NCBI RefSeq assembly: GCF_000340215.1
Contig: NW_006921533.1
Span: 5,547,424 to 5,611,423, forward strand
DNA length: 64,000 nucleotides
Origin: Pseudocercospora fijiensis CIRAD86
Lineage: Eukaryota; Ascomycota; Dothideomycetes; Mycosphaerellales; Mycosphaerellaceae
Direction of reading: 5' to 3'
Part shown: positions 33,260 through 44,428 of the stretch, piece by piece
How positions within the stretch are numbered: the first letter of the stretch is position 1
Layout of the letters: every line of letters starts with the position of its first letter
Program-made: the position numbers and the translations under genes
Notes under the pieces: generated by a model
Told to the model about the DNA's origin: nothing
The model's input: only the letters and a program-made list of their open reading frames with translations
Database searches by the model: none

Positions 33260-34324
33260 TCACTCCGCGTAGAGCATCTCCTGCTGTGCTGGTTCAGGCA
33301 CGTATTCGTACTCGATATTCGTCTTCGGACCCTTGCCACCTTTCTTGCGTGGTTTCGGCGGTGGTGCACTCGGTCGTTTCCGCTTCAGACCATTGAGTTG
33401 CTTCTTGAGCTCTGCGATGTCCTCATCGTCCTCATCGTCATCTTCATCTTCCTCGTCTTCGTCTTCACCTTCTTCCTGCGATCCGCCCTCATCATCATCC
33501 TCGCCATCCTCGCCATCTTCCTGACTCCACCAATCCTCAAAATCTTCCATATCATCTTCCTGATCCGATTCCTCCACATCAGAGACGTACTCAACATCAG
33601 CCTCTCCATTCTCTCTCTCGTATTCATAGTCATTCTCCTCTTCCTCTTCAATACCTTCATCAAGATCCTCATCACGTATACCTTCCTGACTCCTCTCCAG
33701 GCCTCTCATAATCTTTTTCCACACTCTCTCCTCCACATTGAGTGGCTGCTCGCCATAAGCTCCACTTTTCAACCTCTCTATAAGCTCTCTTTCAATGGCT
33801 CTCTCAATCTTCGCCGCCGCCTCGGCCTTCCTCTCTCGCGTCTCCTCTCGTCTCCGAATCTTGGGCGCCATCTTACTGACCATCCTCTCTCCTAATCTCT
33901 CCTCCTCCTTCGCCAATTTTTGCGCTCGGACTCTCACTTGCGTCAACCTCGTCAGGCGCTGCTTACATTTATGCAGCAGAAATTTCGGCCAGTATATCAA
34001 TCTCTCATCAATCTGCTCTAGCGCTTTCGTGTAGTTTGAGGAGAGTCGGATCTTCTCCCACCATTTTGACGGCAAATGGCTTCGCTCGACCGTTTTTATA
34101 TACAGATATAATCGCTGATTAGTGGGATCCGCGCGGATTGTGGCATACCGAGAGTTGGCCAACGGGCAGGATTGGCGATTGCAAAGACCCGTGACATTGT
34201 GTTCGTTGCGACAGAATGTGGACTTGGTGGACTTTTGGTCTTTGCCGCTGTTGCCTGGGAGCTTGAGTTTGAAGGAGCAGAATTGTTGATTTATTATCGA
34301 CCACACGATCTCGTCGGACGCCAT
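33260..34324 (-). CDS. MAK16: Mak16, 60S ribosomal subunit biogenesis factor
   Basis: This single-exon gene encodes 354 residues from the ATG at 34324. The sequence begins MASDEIVWSIINQQFCSFK, the canonical Mak16 start. The N-terminal Cys-containing RNA-binding domain follows (CRNEHNVTGLCNRQSCPLANSRY...), then a basic helical region and a long Glu/Asp-rich tract (about 240-320). The C-terminus is Lys-rich. A longer frame upstream (to 34429) is not conserved-looking. Mak16 acts in the nucleolus in early pre-60S particles, with Rpf1 and others, and is essential in yeast. The acidic tract makes a 238-codon open frame on the opposite strand (33179-33895) that is an artefact. Confidence 0.93.
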   Translation of the reverse strand: MASDEIVWSIINQQFCSFKLKLPGNSGKDQKSTKSTFCRNEHNVTGLCNRQSCPLANSRYATIRADPTNQRLYLYIKTVERSHLPSKWWEKIRLSSNYTKALEQIDERLIYWPKFLLHKCKQRLTRLTQVRVRAQKLAKEEERLGERMVSKMAPKIRRREETRERKAEAAAKIERAIERELIERLKSGAYGEQPLNVEERVWKKIMRGLERSQEGIRDEDLDEGIEEEEENDYEYERENGEADVEYVSDVEESDQEDDMEDFEDWWSQEDGEDGEDDDEGGSQEEGEDEDEEDEDDDEDDEDIAELKKQLNGLKRKRPSAPPPKPRKKGGKGPKTNIEYEYVPEPAQQEMLYAE

Positions 34325-35768
34325 GGCGGAGGTCGGAGAGATGTGAAGTGACAGGTAGAGATGTGATTTTGAGAGACGGCGTTGTGCTTTGCGATTTGCG
34401 ACTTTCCAAAAATTTGGAGGCAAGCGCACTCGGTCCTTTCGGCAGATCGAGCCGAACCCTAATCAGGGTCAGCAGTGGTCTGTGCTGCCAAGCAAATCTC
34501 ACATTCCAACTTCACTTCTCACCTGATCCCCTTTTCGGTCAAGATTTTACTCAATTTACCATACATGGCGACTACTTCTAACCAATTGGCTGTAGTCGCA
34601 TAACTTGGAGGTTTCACAGGCTCGATTGGGATTGGATTTCGGACGCTTGTGGTTTATTCTGATCGGCTACATTGTTGGCAGTCTACTGCTGACCTTCGGG
34701 ATGGTCCGCGAGGCTCTCATGGCGGCATTGATCCTTTTTGAGCACAGCATAGCAACGACTGCCGAGTGCATCCCATGCGGACGTTGAGGATTATACTCAT
34801 CAGTCCCCCCAGGGAGGACGAGCATCCGAAGCCTGCGAGCAGATGGCCCGACAAACGCAAATACGCCAAGCCAGTTGTGGTAATATAAGTAGATGGATGC
34901 TCGATGTTCTCCTTCGAGATGTCTTTGTTATACTGGTAAAGATTGATGGCGCGGCCGTGGCCATATTGCTTTTACGCCCTCAATGACCATTTAGTGAATC
35001 CCGACTTGGGCTAGACCACGAGTCTCTGGAGGCACTCGGTGTGCGTTTCGAACCATCAGAGCTCCGGCTTGCGATGATCCGGGGAGAAGCGCAGCATAAT
35101 GCGATTGTGGAAATCGTTACAAATCATGCCGAGAATATTTCTGTCTGCGTGTCGACCATCGAACGTGCAGTAGAATATAGCACAGATGGGGCAAGGATTG
35201 CTATCAATTGTTCCTGGCTTGCCACAGATGGGCACTTTGCGATGAAGGCTGCCATTAGGAGTAATGCGCGATGGAAAAAATGCAGCATGTAAAATCGACG
35301 AAGATAAGAGGAAACTATCGTTACGGTGGTGGGATGGTGTATGGGTAGCGAATGAAATTCGTCGTTGACACTTGAATTATTCTATGGGGAATGTTACGCA
35401 CGCGCCATGCCGAGCATGCGAGAAATGGAGCTGCATTCATGCTGGAGTCTACGCGCTGCACTTACAATGCCTCGCGACTCTATTCTTTACTCAAAGCGAA
35501 GGCACTGCGCTGAAGTGTCAGCTACGGCGATATGGTCTTCGACGCTGCGAGCATTGTGTCCGTCCTACTGGAAGCCGGGTCGCGGATGCGCACTTACTCA
35601 TGCTGAATGCAACGACGGCGTTCCATTTCTTCGAAGAACAGCGTGGAGAAATTATGTATCGCACCTGCCGACTGCTCCCACGCCGTTGCGACAATGACGT
35701 TCAGGTCAGGCAAGCACGACCGCTCCAATTCTCGCAAGAATGTGCACCACGAAAGCTCGCCATCAACG
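34325..35768. other. Intergenic, no supported gene
   Basis: About 1.4 kb upstream of the F-box/BTB-type cluster. Small plus-strand frames at 34605-34787 (60 codons, one hydrophobic segment) and 35041-35292 (83 codons) have no recognisable domain. I would not annotate them without transcript evidence. Confidence 0.4.
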
Positions 35769-35774
35769 ATGGTC

Positions 35775-36340
35775 ATGGCCGACACAGACAGTCTCGCACG
35801 ACTGATGCAGTCGCTTCCGCAAGAAATCTTCGACAAGATCTACCGACAAGTGTTCGACTTGCCTCGTTGGACCGGTCTGAAGGAAGCGGCTGAAATCCCC
35901 TTCACTCTATTGCACGTCGACTATTCGAGCCGCGAGGAAGTGGCCGCGGCTTTCTACAGTACTGCATCTATCATCCATTATCTCGGCACGCATAAATCCT
36001 ATCTCGACTTCATACCTCGTCACCACCGATTCCTGGTTCCCGAGGTGTTTTGCGCTTACAACCACTTCAATTGCACCAAGTATGATATAGACCATCGGAG
36101 CATGAGCCCTGCTTATATGCCGCACGGAGCGATTATGAGGTGGTACTGCTGTATACCGATAGTTCGTGGCTGCCTTCCATCATTCCATGCCCTCCAAGCA
36201 TAGCTGACGGATTTGCGCAGTTGAAATGCTATTATGCGGACTCGAAGACTTGCAATTTGGTCATGGAGAGGGACAACGCCAGGTTGAGGGAGCGACAGCG
36301 GCTGGCGGCTTTGTTGGAGCAGGAAAGCGACTTGGATTGA
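35775..36340 (+). CDS. Hypothetical protein with F-box-like N-terminus (probable intron)
   Basis: Two frames fit one gene if an intron at 36080-36129 (donor GTATGA, acceptor GGAG) is removed, giving 171 residues. The N-terminus has an LPQEIFDKIYRQVF segment of the F-box-like kind common in Dothideomycete hypothetical proteins. No other domain is seen. The C-terminus is a charged helix (about the last 25 residues). The acceptor is weaker than the CAG/TAG used elsewhere in this window, so a true frameshift (pseudogene) is the alternative. A second ATG two codons upstream (35769) is possible. It is the first of four similar-sized genes of unknown role in tandem. Confidence 0.5.
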
Positions 36341-36876
36341 TGGCTACTCTCGATGACTCCGGTCGATGCGCTCAGTCAAGAGACTGGGGTCGCAGACAGC
36401 ATAACAAGAACAGGCCGTGGAATTGAAGCGACTGAATGGGATCTCTCACTGCACTGCACTGCACTGCTAGTCAGGACACCTTTCTCACCTCACGGCACAT
36501 CAAGCGAGATTGGACGAGTCGTGGAGTCAGGCAGGGTCGCAAAGCTTGACTGTAACATATTGTTCGACAAGGAACAGACTGGATTAGTACTGCAGTACTG
36601 CTTCGCAATCGATATCTGGAAGAGTCAATCATCCGGCCAAAAGCTCAGATCAAGGGGCGCCAGATGTCACCAGAAAGGCAATGTTATGGGTATGCCCTTG
36701 GTCAGACTACGGGTGCAAGTCAGAACTCAGGAGCTGTGTTACTCACTTTAATTGTGGTCCTGTACAAAGTCTTTCACATGTCACTGTTGCAGAATTTGTG
36801 CTTCTCTCGCGTTTCCACCACCTCTTCGCAACTAACATAACGCATCACGATAGATACGATACGAGGCCTTTCCAAA
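36341..36876. other. Intergenic in the BTB-like cluster
   Basis: Contains chance frames only (for example 36353-36751) and a short ACTGC repeat near 36450-36470. It should include the promoter of the next gene. Confidence 0.4.
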
Positions 36877-37917
36877 ATGAAGCGTGACTGCAGCGACGAG
36901 GTGTGCAAGCCTCTCCGTTCAAGTATATCGCTGAACTTTATTTACCAGGCTCAAGTCGTAGCTGGCCCACCCTCAAACTTTGCAACATTCGATATCAATC
37001 TCAACCTCATCTGCGAACACTCCAGACACTTCCAAGATCTCTATTGCGAAGGCAAAATTCGCTATGGCATGGAAGAGTCCATCGTGCTCCCCGATCTGAC
37101 GCCAGAGTTCTTTCGCGTATACGTCGACCGACTCGAAGGTTCCAGCTTTGATCTCGCCCAAGCGGTCAATTTCGAAACAGAAGCTATGGAGCCTTCAAAT
37201 GTGGACAGCCAAGTCTTTGAGCGGCTCCATCGCCTTTGCACATGGTGGCGAGAGGCCGAATTTCTGGAGGACTCCGAACTTAAGAATGCTATCATGGATA
37301 TCTTGGTCGGACAAGATATCGATAATCGCTCGGATGTGCTTTCAAAACTTGCTCCTTTGATCGCCGGAGAGGAGATGGAGGAGTCTGGACTGCGGCTTTG
37401 GTGGGTCGAGTACATGGTTACTACCTTGAACGAGGACAACATTGAGGCATTGTGTCGTGAGCTGCCGAAGGACATTTTGGTGGATCTCCTGAAGGCCCAA
37501 GTCAAGCTGAGCAAGGAAGGGAAGGTTGAGAACTTTCGTGATCGTGTTCGAGGAGGAGAGCGGTACTATGAGCAGGACCAGGGCGAGATCTTAAGCGATT
37601 GTCGGGGAATAGCCGAACCTCACATGTTAGCGTGCATTCAATATTCACAGCATGCCTCACTTACTTCACTTCAAGTCTCATGCTTTGAAGTGAAGTCATA
37701 TTTCAACCAGCTCTCTTCTACATCCTTTCTTCGCCATTGTCAATGCGTGGCACACCAAGACTCCCTCGGAATTCGCACACAAGCGACAGCATACCATCAT
37801 GAGCAGCGAAGGCACAGTAGCGAAGCGCAAAGAGAAGCGCAAAGAGAAGCGCAAAGCCGACGCGCCAACTTCGCCAAAGAAGCGGCCAAGGTAATCCAAC
37901 TATTGCTGCGCAAATGA
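36877..37917 (+). CDS. BTB/POZ-like domain protein, 3' end uncertain
   Basis: A probable first intron at 36901-36948 (donor GTGTGC, branch GCTGAAC, acceptor ACCAG) leaves an 8-codon first exon. After it comes a BTB-like fold: a strand (VVAGPPSNFATFDINLNLI), then ICEHSRHFQDLY, the position where BTB proteins read 'C/S-x-S-x-F-x'. A helical C-terminal part includes EDSELKNAIMDIL. From about residue 215 after splicing the protein stops looking like its paralogues. The frame then runs on for about 300 bases into the first exon of the next gene, in a different frame. I infer that the natural end was near 37580-37620 and that the stop was lost, or that a 3' intron was missed. Its role is unknown; BTB proteins often bridge substrates to cullin-3. 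Confidence 0.55.
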   Translation: MKRDCSDEVCKPLRSSISLNFIYQAQVVAGPPSNFATFDINLNLICEHSRHFQDLYCEGKIRYGMEESIVLPDLTPEFFRVYVDRLEGSSFDLAQAVNFETEAMEPSNVDSQVFERLHRLCTWWREAEFLEDSELKNAIMDILVGQDIDNRSDVLSKLAPLIAGEEMEESGLRLWWVEYMVTTLNEDNIEALCRELPKDILVDLLKAQVKLSKEGKVENFRDRVRGGERYYEQDQGEILSDCRGIAEPHMLACIQYSQHASLTSLQVSCFEVKSYFNQLSSTSFLRHCQCVAHQDSLGIRTQATAYHHEQRRHSSEAQREAQREAQSRRANFAKEAAKVIQLLLRK

Positions 37918-38640
37918 CCTTGAACCGGGGCTAATTTTCGCAGAATGAGCTTCGCCGAAACACTCGAAATAATCGTCACTGATGACGACAACGAGCCGCT
38001 GAGAACATTCGTTGTGCACACGGACCTTGTCGAAGACATTGGCGGCGTCGGGGGTCTATTCAAATATGATGGCCCTGTGTGGTTAATGCTCAACCCAGAT
38101 GCCGTTGAGGTCTATCTCAATTGGGTCTATGACAAGAGCATAGACATCGTCCAGTACGCTTTCGTCCAGCCAAGTGTCGTCGATCTGGGACGCCACTTCG
38201 ACGAGCTCCCCGAGCAAAGGGAGAGCGCCCGGCTCTGGGTTGGCCGAATTGCCGGGCTTTTCGATCTCTGGCATGTGGGTATGGAACTCGACGACTACGA
38301 TTTTGGGGACAAGATAATTGGCATGTTGTGCGAAGAGAAGTTGGAGCAAGAGCCGGATAAGCTACTTCATCTTCTCGTAGATGTGCTCCATACATCTACC
38401 CACAGATTCTTCTGGTGCTTTAGAAATTATGACGGCGCTTATGACGTGATGCGCTGGCTCATTGATTTTGTAGCCTGTTCTTTGTCAGGAGCAGGCCTCA
38501 GAGCGATCATACGCAGCGATAAACTGGGGAAAGAGGGCTTTACGAAGGTCTTGACGGAAAGAATGGTCGAGAGCAGCGTTCGCAAGCCTATCAATCCCCA
38601 AGACTACCAAAAGAAGTCGAAGACGGCCAACGTTGATTGA
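37799..38640 (+). CDS. BTB-like protein with basic N-terminal tail
   Basis: Exons are 37799-37890 and 37944-38640. The 53-base intron has donor GTAATC, a GGCTAAT branch and a CGCAG end, and the product is 262 residues. The first exon encodes KRKEKRKEKRK, made by a 12-base DNA repeat, followed by a Lys/Pro-rich stretch resembling a nuclear localisation signal. The second exon starts with a BTB-like strand/helix pattern (LEIIVTDDDNEPLRTFVVHTDLV). It continues with the helices that follow this fold in the two neighbouring genes (LYFDLW-type region, then a long C-terminal helix). It overlaps the over-long frame of the previous gene by 119 bases. Confidence 0.65.
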
Positions 38641-39004
38641 GCGACTCAGCGGGAGAGTCGGAGGAGGACCCAAGCAAATGGCTTACGGATGAGCATATCA
38701 GGGGCTCTGCATCGTATGGATGCGGCATGAAGGTTGCATAGGCCCAGGAGCAAGGCGAAGCGCAAAGGCTGTGCTGCGACTGCGTTTCGGCTATGACAGG
38801 CGGCCGTATGCAGTGGTCGAGGACTCAGAGGACTTGATTTATCGGTATAGTGATTAGATCGACAGTGAGACCAGAGTCAGCTCATATCCTCACTGCGCAT
38901 ACGATCACATGAACACATACAATGCTCAAAAGCTTTCAAGACGCCTAGTCTCTTTCACTTCACATCAAGCAAAACATGCCACATCAGAGGACCTCAGAAC
39001 TCCA
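38641..39004. other. Intergenic in the BTB-like cluster
   Basis: No domain-bearing frame. An in-frame ATG at 38909 could extend the next gene by 32 codons, but the extension shows no conserved feature. Confidence 0.4.
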
Positions 39005-39885
39005 ATGACTGACAACATGGCCACGGCGGAAAATCCTGTGGTATCATCAGCCTCGGCTTCAATCTCATCATCAGAATGCGCCATCCCCAGCGAGCGCGAC
39101 CAACATCTCGCGTACAATTGATGTTTTCTCCATATCCAAACTAGTCCTCGCTGACCGTATCTTACAGTCTCCACTCCTCAGAGCCTCTCACACTCGTCTT
39201 CGGCACCAACAGTCTCGAAAAGAAGTACATTCCAGTCCATCCAGACCTCGTCTGCGCACATTCCCAACTCTTTCGTGTCCTTCACGACAAAGCCGATGTG
39301 AACGGTCGAATCGAGGGACTTCCCATCTCAGCTTACGCAAAAACGATCATGTATCTCGACTATCTGACGCATCCAGGTCGCAACCTTGAGAGACATGTGA
39401 AGAGGCAAGTGAGGGAGGAGATGGATATCTCGGATCCAGAGGATACGGGAGAGAAGCAGTTCTGCGAGGTCGTGAGAAGACTGAGTGAGATGTGGTTGCT
39501 AGGGAGGGGCTTCGAAGATGCAGAGTTGCAAAACTCTGCGATGAGTGGATTGCTGAAGCAGGATGTGGGGAGATATCCGGTGGAGATGCACATGCTTGCG
39601 AGGGAGATTGTGGACTGTGAGGAGCTTAGGTGGACGGAGCTTCATGGGTGGTTCGTCCATGCTATCGGAGCGACTGTTGAGGAGAGAGACTTGAGGGTTG
39701 CTGGTGGACCAGTCAGTAGATGGTCGAGAGAGCTACTGATGGATGTCCTTTCGGAGATGGTTGAGTACCAGGCGAAAAGTCAACGAAGGGCTCCGGGAAT
39801 GAGCGATCGGAGTGCGTACATGGTGGGTCAGAGAGTGTCTGAGGAGAGTGAGCAGGAACGAGAGGACAGTGCGCTGGAGGAGTAA
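39005..39885 (+). CDS. BTB-like domain protein
   Basis: Exons are 39005-39111 and 39168-39885. The 56-base intron has donor GTACAA, a GCTGACC branch and a TTACAG end, giving about 274 residues. Splicing joins a Ser/Ala-rich N-terminus to the BTB-like core: a strand (PLTLVFGTN), then VHPDLVCAHSQLFRVLHD, which contains the C-x-S/H-x-x-F pattern of this fold. Then follow TIMYLDYLTHP and C-terminal helices. Alternative starts are 38909 and 39017. The pattern of basic and acidic helices at the end resembles the two upstream genes, suggesting tandem duplication followed by strong divergence. Function unknown. Confidence 0.6.
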
Positions 39886-40082
39886 GATACACTTGATGAG
39901 AGTGGTATGGGGTATCTGGATATAAGTTAGCGAGTGCTGGTGCCCCAAGCAGGAGAACTTACAGACATCTATCTGCAGAGGTCGACTGCGAGATCTCTAC
40001 ACCGCTGGGATGGCTTATCGACTGCTCTTTTGTACAATAGTCATCATCAAAAATAATGTTACACATTCCCATGCTAGAATTT

Positions 40083-41017
40083 TCATGACTTGTCGATCTT
40101 GCCTCTCCAGTCCGCGATATGGTCGTTGATGACTTTCGCAGCAGCATCGACAGTGAAGTTTCGTCCAATCGCTTCGACAAAGTCACCTTCGGGATCTGTA
40201 TCGAAGGGTCAGCACTGCAATTTCGTTACCAAAGGCCCTGCCTTGACTTACCCATCAGATAGAAGTAAATGCTGTGGTCGACTAGGTAGTCTTGCCCAGG
40301 CTTAACATCTGGCGGCGTTGAAAAATATACACGATACGCCTTGCAGACGTCCTTGACCTCCTGCCATGTTCCCGTCATGCCAATGATGTCTTCATGAAAC
40401 TCAGCAAGATATCTCTTGATGACCTCCGGCGTATCTCTCGCGGGATCGCAAGAGATGAATACCGGCAGCAGAACATTTCCATGCTTCTCCTTCACCTGAT
40501 CGATCATCCCCGCCATCTTGTCCAATTCTTCCGGGCAGATGTCAGGGCAATGTGTGAAGCCGAAATACACCAGACTATATTTGCCTTTGAGATTCTGCTC
40601 CGTGAACTCTTTCCCATTCATGTCTGTGAGACGGAAAGGACCGCCGACCAGAGGCTTCCCGATACCCTTATTTGCCTCTGCGATTCGTACGCGAGCCATG
40701 CGGGCTTTCTCAAACCGGAAGTAGACTGTCAGACCTGCTCCCGCGAGCAAGAAGAGAAAGCCTGCCTGCCATGAGAATGGACCGAGCTTGTACCGCGTTT
40801 TTGCTTCTTCCACTGTCTTGTATTGTCGTCTGCTAGTTGAGTTGAATGATCGTCTAGCTGGTGATGATATGTTGTTGGAGGTTGTTGGTCTGGAGCGGAT
40901 CTCATGTTTCGTTATTTGTGATGCGGAAACGAATGCTCGCCGTGTAATATTGGATGCGCATTGTCGACAGACTCTCAATTGAGCCGCTCGTAAGGAGTTG
41001 CAAACAGGCGATGCCAT
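40083..41017 (-). CDS. SCO1: Sco1-type copper chaperone for cytochrome c oxidase
   Basis: Exons are 41017-40252 and 40195-40083 (56-base intron, donor GTAAGT, acceptor ATACAG), giving 292 residues. An Arg/Ser-rich mitochondrial targeting region covers about residues 1-70. One membrane helix (about 84-100) is followed by the thioredoxin-like Sco domain facing the intermembrane space. The copper ligands are Cys157 and Cys161 in THCPDICPEE and His248 in LVDHSIY. The last 38 residues, including the final helix of the domain, are encoded only by exon 2. Sco1 delivers copper to the CuA site of Cox2 during assembly of complex IV. Confidence 0.93.
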
Positions 41018-41981
41018 GTTGGAGGTGTTCTGATTTACTACGAAATCGATGATCGAATGGACATGGAGACATGCCGTCCGAGATTTGTAGCCTCAGGCAC
41101 CACTTCCGCGGAGCATTCTTGGCAATCCAACCACATCTCCTTCCGTGCGGCCGTTCCATTCTACCATCTTCACAACAGCCTGTCCCTATCTCAGCCACGT
41201 CGATGCCGCAATGCCTTCATGCTTTGCAGTGCCACCGCCCCTCTGATTCTTGATGAACCGAAACAAGGACTGCCGCGGCACTCGCTCTGTGGCTTCAACA
41301 CGCCGCCATTCGCAACCGCCTCATCCTTCAACTCGACAATCCGCTTGAGCGTTGATGACATTTACGTTTATGCGTTGAGATATCTGCTTGTCGTAAATGA
41401 AAGCGCAAGAACCCCCTAGGCCGACATTCCGTGAAGGATCTCTTCATACAGCTGCAACATCTTGTCGTACCCAACGAAGAGGCGCGAAGAGATGAAGATC
41501 GCTCGGCTGTGCAAAAACGACTCCTCTTCCTTGGTGCAGTCCGAGCCGGTTGTGTCTGAGCTGCTGTCACTCTGCGGAGCCATGCCTTGTGCCCTGCGAT
41601 ATTCTTGCTTGACCATGATCTAGATCATTTCATTATTGGCGCGTCTAATCTCGTCAGCGATTCGTCGAGTCAATGAATTAGCAAAGACTGAGATCTTGAC
41701 TGCGGGCTCTTGCCTGCCTGAATAGCTCCATCGTTATTCGTGGCTCTATTGTCGGTCGACGACGTTGCAGACATGGTGAAGTCGACTTTGCAAAGTCGTG
41801 ACAAGCTCTTATGGGCTGCTGATACCAATGGCAAGGCGCGCAAGTGGAAAGTCTCTGGAGTAAGCTGGTCGACTTCGTAAAGAAGTACGTGATGGCTTCG
41901 CTATGGAAAATGTAAGTAAAGATAGCAAGAGCTTTCTGAAGCACGCTAGAAATTGTCAAGAGGTCATCCTGCAGCATCACT
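41018..41981. other. Intergenic, one doubtful small frame
   Basis: A 66-codon minus frame at 41416-41616 (Ser/Asp-rich, then hydrophilic helix) and another of 111 codons at 41678-42013 show no domain. The second overlaps the end of the ATP-grasp gene in another frame. Neither is convincing as a gene. Confidence 0.4.
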
Positions 41982-43535
41982 TCAGTCACCGCCCTGACCA
42001 CCTTCAATTTCAAACGCCAGAATGCGGTTGCTCAGATCATCGATCTCTTTCTGGCTGTTGCCGACGACAACCATTCCATAAGCCCATTGCTCCGTCAGAC
42101 CAAGCCTCGTGCTTCCAAGGAGAATGATCCTTGCATCATGCAGTTCTTCATTGAACTCCTTCTCAAAACGGTCTCTCGACAATGTAAGCATGATGCATTC
42201 GTATACCAAACTCGTCGCAAAACCCCGCTTCTCATTCAGATGACCTCGGAATAGGTACAGAACAAAAGAGAGCGGAGATCGTACGTTGGCGTCGATCGTG
42301 AAAAGCGTGCCCTCGTCAGGATTCTCCATTATGTCAGCGCCGACTGGGCCATAGTAGCCTTCTTCATGGAGTGCTTGACCAATCTTGTCGAGGGTACACT
42401 GGTACTTCTTCTGCAGCTTCTCCTGCTCGGCGTACGTAATGGCTGTTGCTTGACGTCCGCTTTCACCAGTTGCTAATTGATGGCATGCTCCTAAGAAGAC
42501 TACAGATCCATTTTTCCGGACGAAGAAGTTCAGAGCCATTGTCTCTCCTGGAATGAAGTCTGACAATATCAAGCTAGTCGTGCGGAGATGTGCGTTCTCC
42601 TTGGTAATGTGTGGTAAGTATTCTCGAAGATAGCTCTCGACCTGATCTACCACTTCTTTTCGTTCCTCTTCGTTCTTGACAAGAAGTGTTCCGACTGATG
42701 ATAGGCTTTGGGTAAGTTTCAGAACATATGGTGGCCGATCGGGAAGAATGCTGCAGACTCGGTGTACTTCAGTCTCGATGCCGGAGCCGCATGAGCGACA
42801 TTCTTTGCCGCTGTAGTACCAAAGACCAGACTCGCTCGTATGCTCTGGACAAGAAATCTGGCAGTCTATAATCGTATCTTTGGCGCTCTTCAGGCTGCAG
42901 TCAGCAAGCCATCGCTTGCTGTTGAGCTTGTAGACGAGCTCTGGGTGATCGACAGAGGGTAGTTGTTCAGCAAAGTCCAATGCGAACGCCCACCGAATTC
43001 TGGAGCCATCGTGGTTCTGGATGAAATCTTCGATGTTGGCGTACGTTCTAGATGAGGTATGAGCAGGCATTCGTCACAGTCACTGGGTATCGTTTCAGAT
43101 CGCTTACGAGACTCTTGGTCTTTGAGCTTCATGCAAGACGCTAAAGCTCCGTCTGGCATTCTCCGCTACAGCTTGCTTGTGCAAAGTCTTGTCATCTGTT
43201 GCACCTTCAGCGCCTATAAAGGCGACTTTCATGTTGCCCGCGTAGAACAACAGCAGATAGCAATTTATCTCCAAACAAAGGTGAGCCAGATCGTCAGCAG
43301 AACCTACTTGCGCTGAATGAATGATATATTTCTCGTTTAGCGGGACGACCTTGCCATACTGAAGATCGGAATTCGCTTTCACAACACAATAGGTGTCTTC
43401 CAGAGGTCCACCATGTTCTTCCAAGAATAAATCATGGAGGGTTGTATTACACTCCACAGGGGGAAAGTTAGACGCCGAGACATCAAGCACGGCAATTTGC
43501 TCGTCTGTAGCATTTGTTGTCGTTGTCGTCGCCAT
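41982..43535 (-). CDS. ATP-grasp domain enzyme (fungal family, substrate unknown)
   Basis: Exons are 43535-43108 and 43047-41982. The 60-base intron has donor GTAAGC and acceptor TCTAG, giving 497 residues. The N-terminal part is a pre-ATP-grasp alpha/beta region. The central and C-terminal parts follow the ATP-grasp order. A Lys-containing strand (PPYVLKLTQSLSSVGTLLV) leads to DFIPGETMALNFFVRKNG. The metal-binding end is GYYGPVGADIMENPDEGTLFTIDANVRSP, where acidic residues and Asn are in the expected places. ATP-grasp enzymes ligate a carboxylate to an amine or thiol through an acyl phosphate. Related fungal genes are often annotated as solid-state-culture-specific; I cannot name the product. 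Confidence 0.8.
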
Positions 43536-44428
43536 CGAGTATGTTTACAAATCTGGTCCAGCACCCCAAGCATTCTGTCGCCACTCAAGACGCATGCTGG
43601 TATATCAGAAGGCAGTTGAAAACCTCGTCATTGCCAAATCTGCGGCTCTGCTTCCAAACAAGATGTACCTGGGTACCGCTCCTCACATCCCCGCAAGGAG
43701 GATCAAAAGTCTCAAGTACTTGCCATCTCGATTGTTACGCAATTCCTTCTCCAGGTATGGCGCTTACTAGATTCGTCTTGCAGCGTGTTTCCGAGATCTG
43801 GTGTGCCTCGTTAGCCAGGATTATTGCCGTTGAACCAGGCTCATGGTCTGGCTAAGCTTCGCAGCTCAGACGAAGGTAGTTCCAGCTTCGGAGGTCGTGT
43901 CGTGGGCATCGCTGCATGCCAATTCGAGAGTCATCGTATATACCTCAATGTAAGGCAAAGATAGCTCTCGGGCTTTCATTTTGTTTTTCGGTATGCGATT
44001 CATCCGTGATCGTTACAGTAGAGTAACACGTGCCGGACACCGCTGCTGCTTGGCTCTACCTGTTATTTGTGATCATGGAGTCTTGCTTGCATGGACAACA
44101 GCCTTTCCTAATCGCGCATTGCTGGTTCGCAAATTCCGAATTAGTGAGTTAGAGCTGCTCATACAGACCTGCAAGCAGTGACCAGGCGCTTCCACTTGAA
44201 CATACCCTCGATAGAGAGTGGGCAAGTATGCGCTGTGAATGCAGAGCGGCTGCATATGTGCCGATGCTATGCTCACGAGCCGACTTGGCACGTATATAAG
44301 TAGATTACGTACCGAGATGGCATGGCATGGCAAAATGTCCTTTCTCCAGTGACGAGGTTTACCCAGGCAAGGCGGCAAGGCTGACTTAGTCAAGGAGTAG
44401 GGACGTCGAAGTTGCGCAAGGCATACTA
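43536..44428. other. Intergenic, no supported gene
   Basis: Separates the conserved block from the decaying accessory stretch. Frames of up to 147 codons lack domains. A 'tatataag' word at about 44293 is TATA-like but has no matching gene. Confidence 0.4.

Noticed and set aside
33179..33895. 238-codon hydrophobic 'membrane protein' frame
   Set aside because: Antisense of the Glu/Asp-rich tract of MAK16; GAA/GAT repeats read as Phe/Ile/Leu on the other strand.
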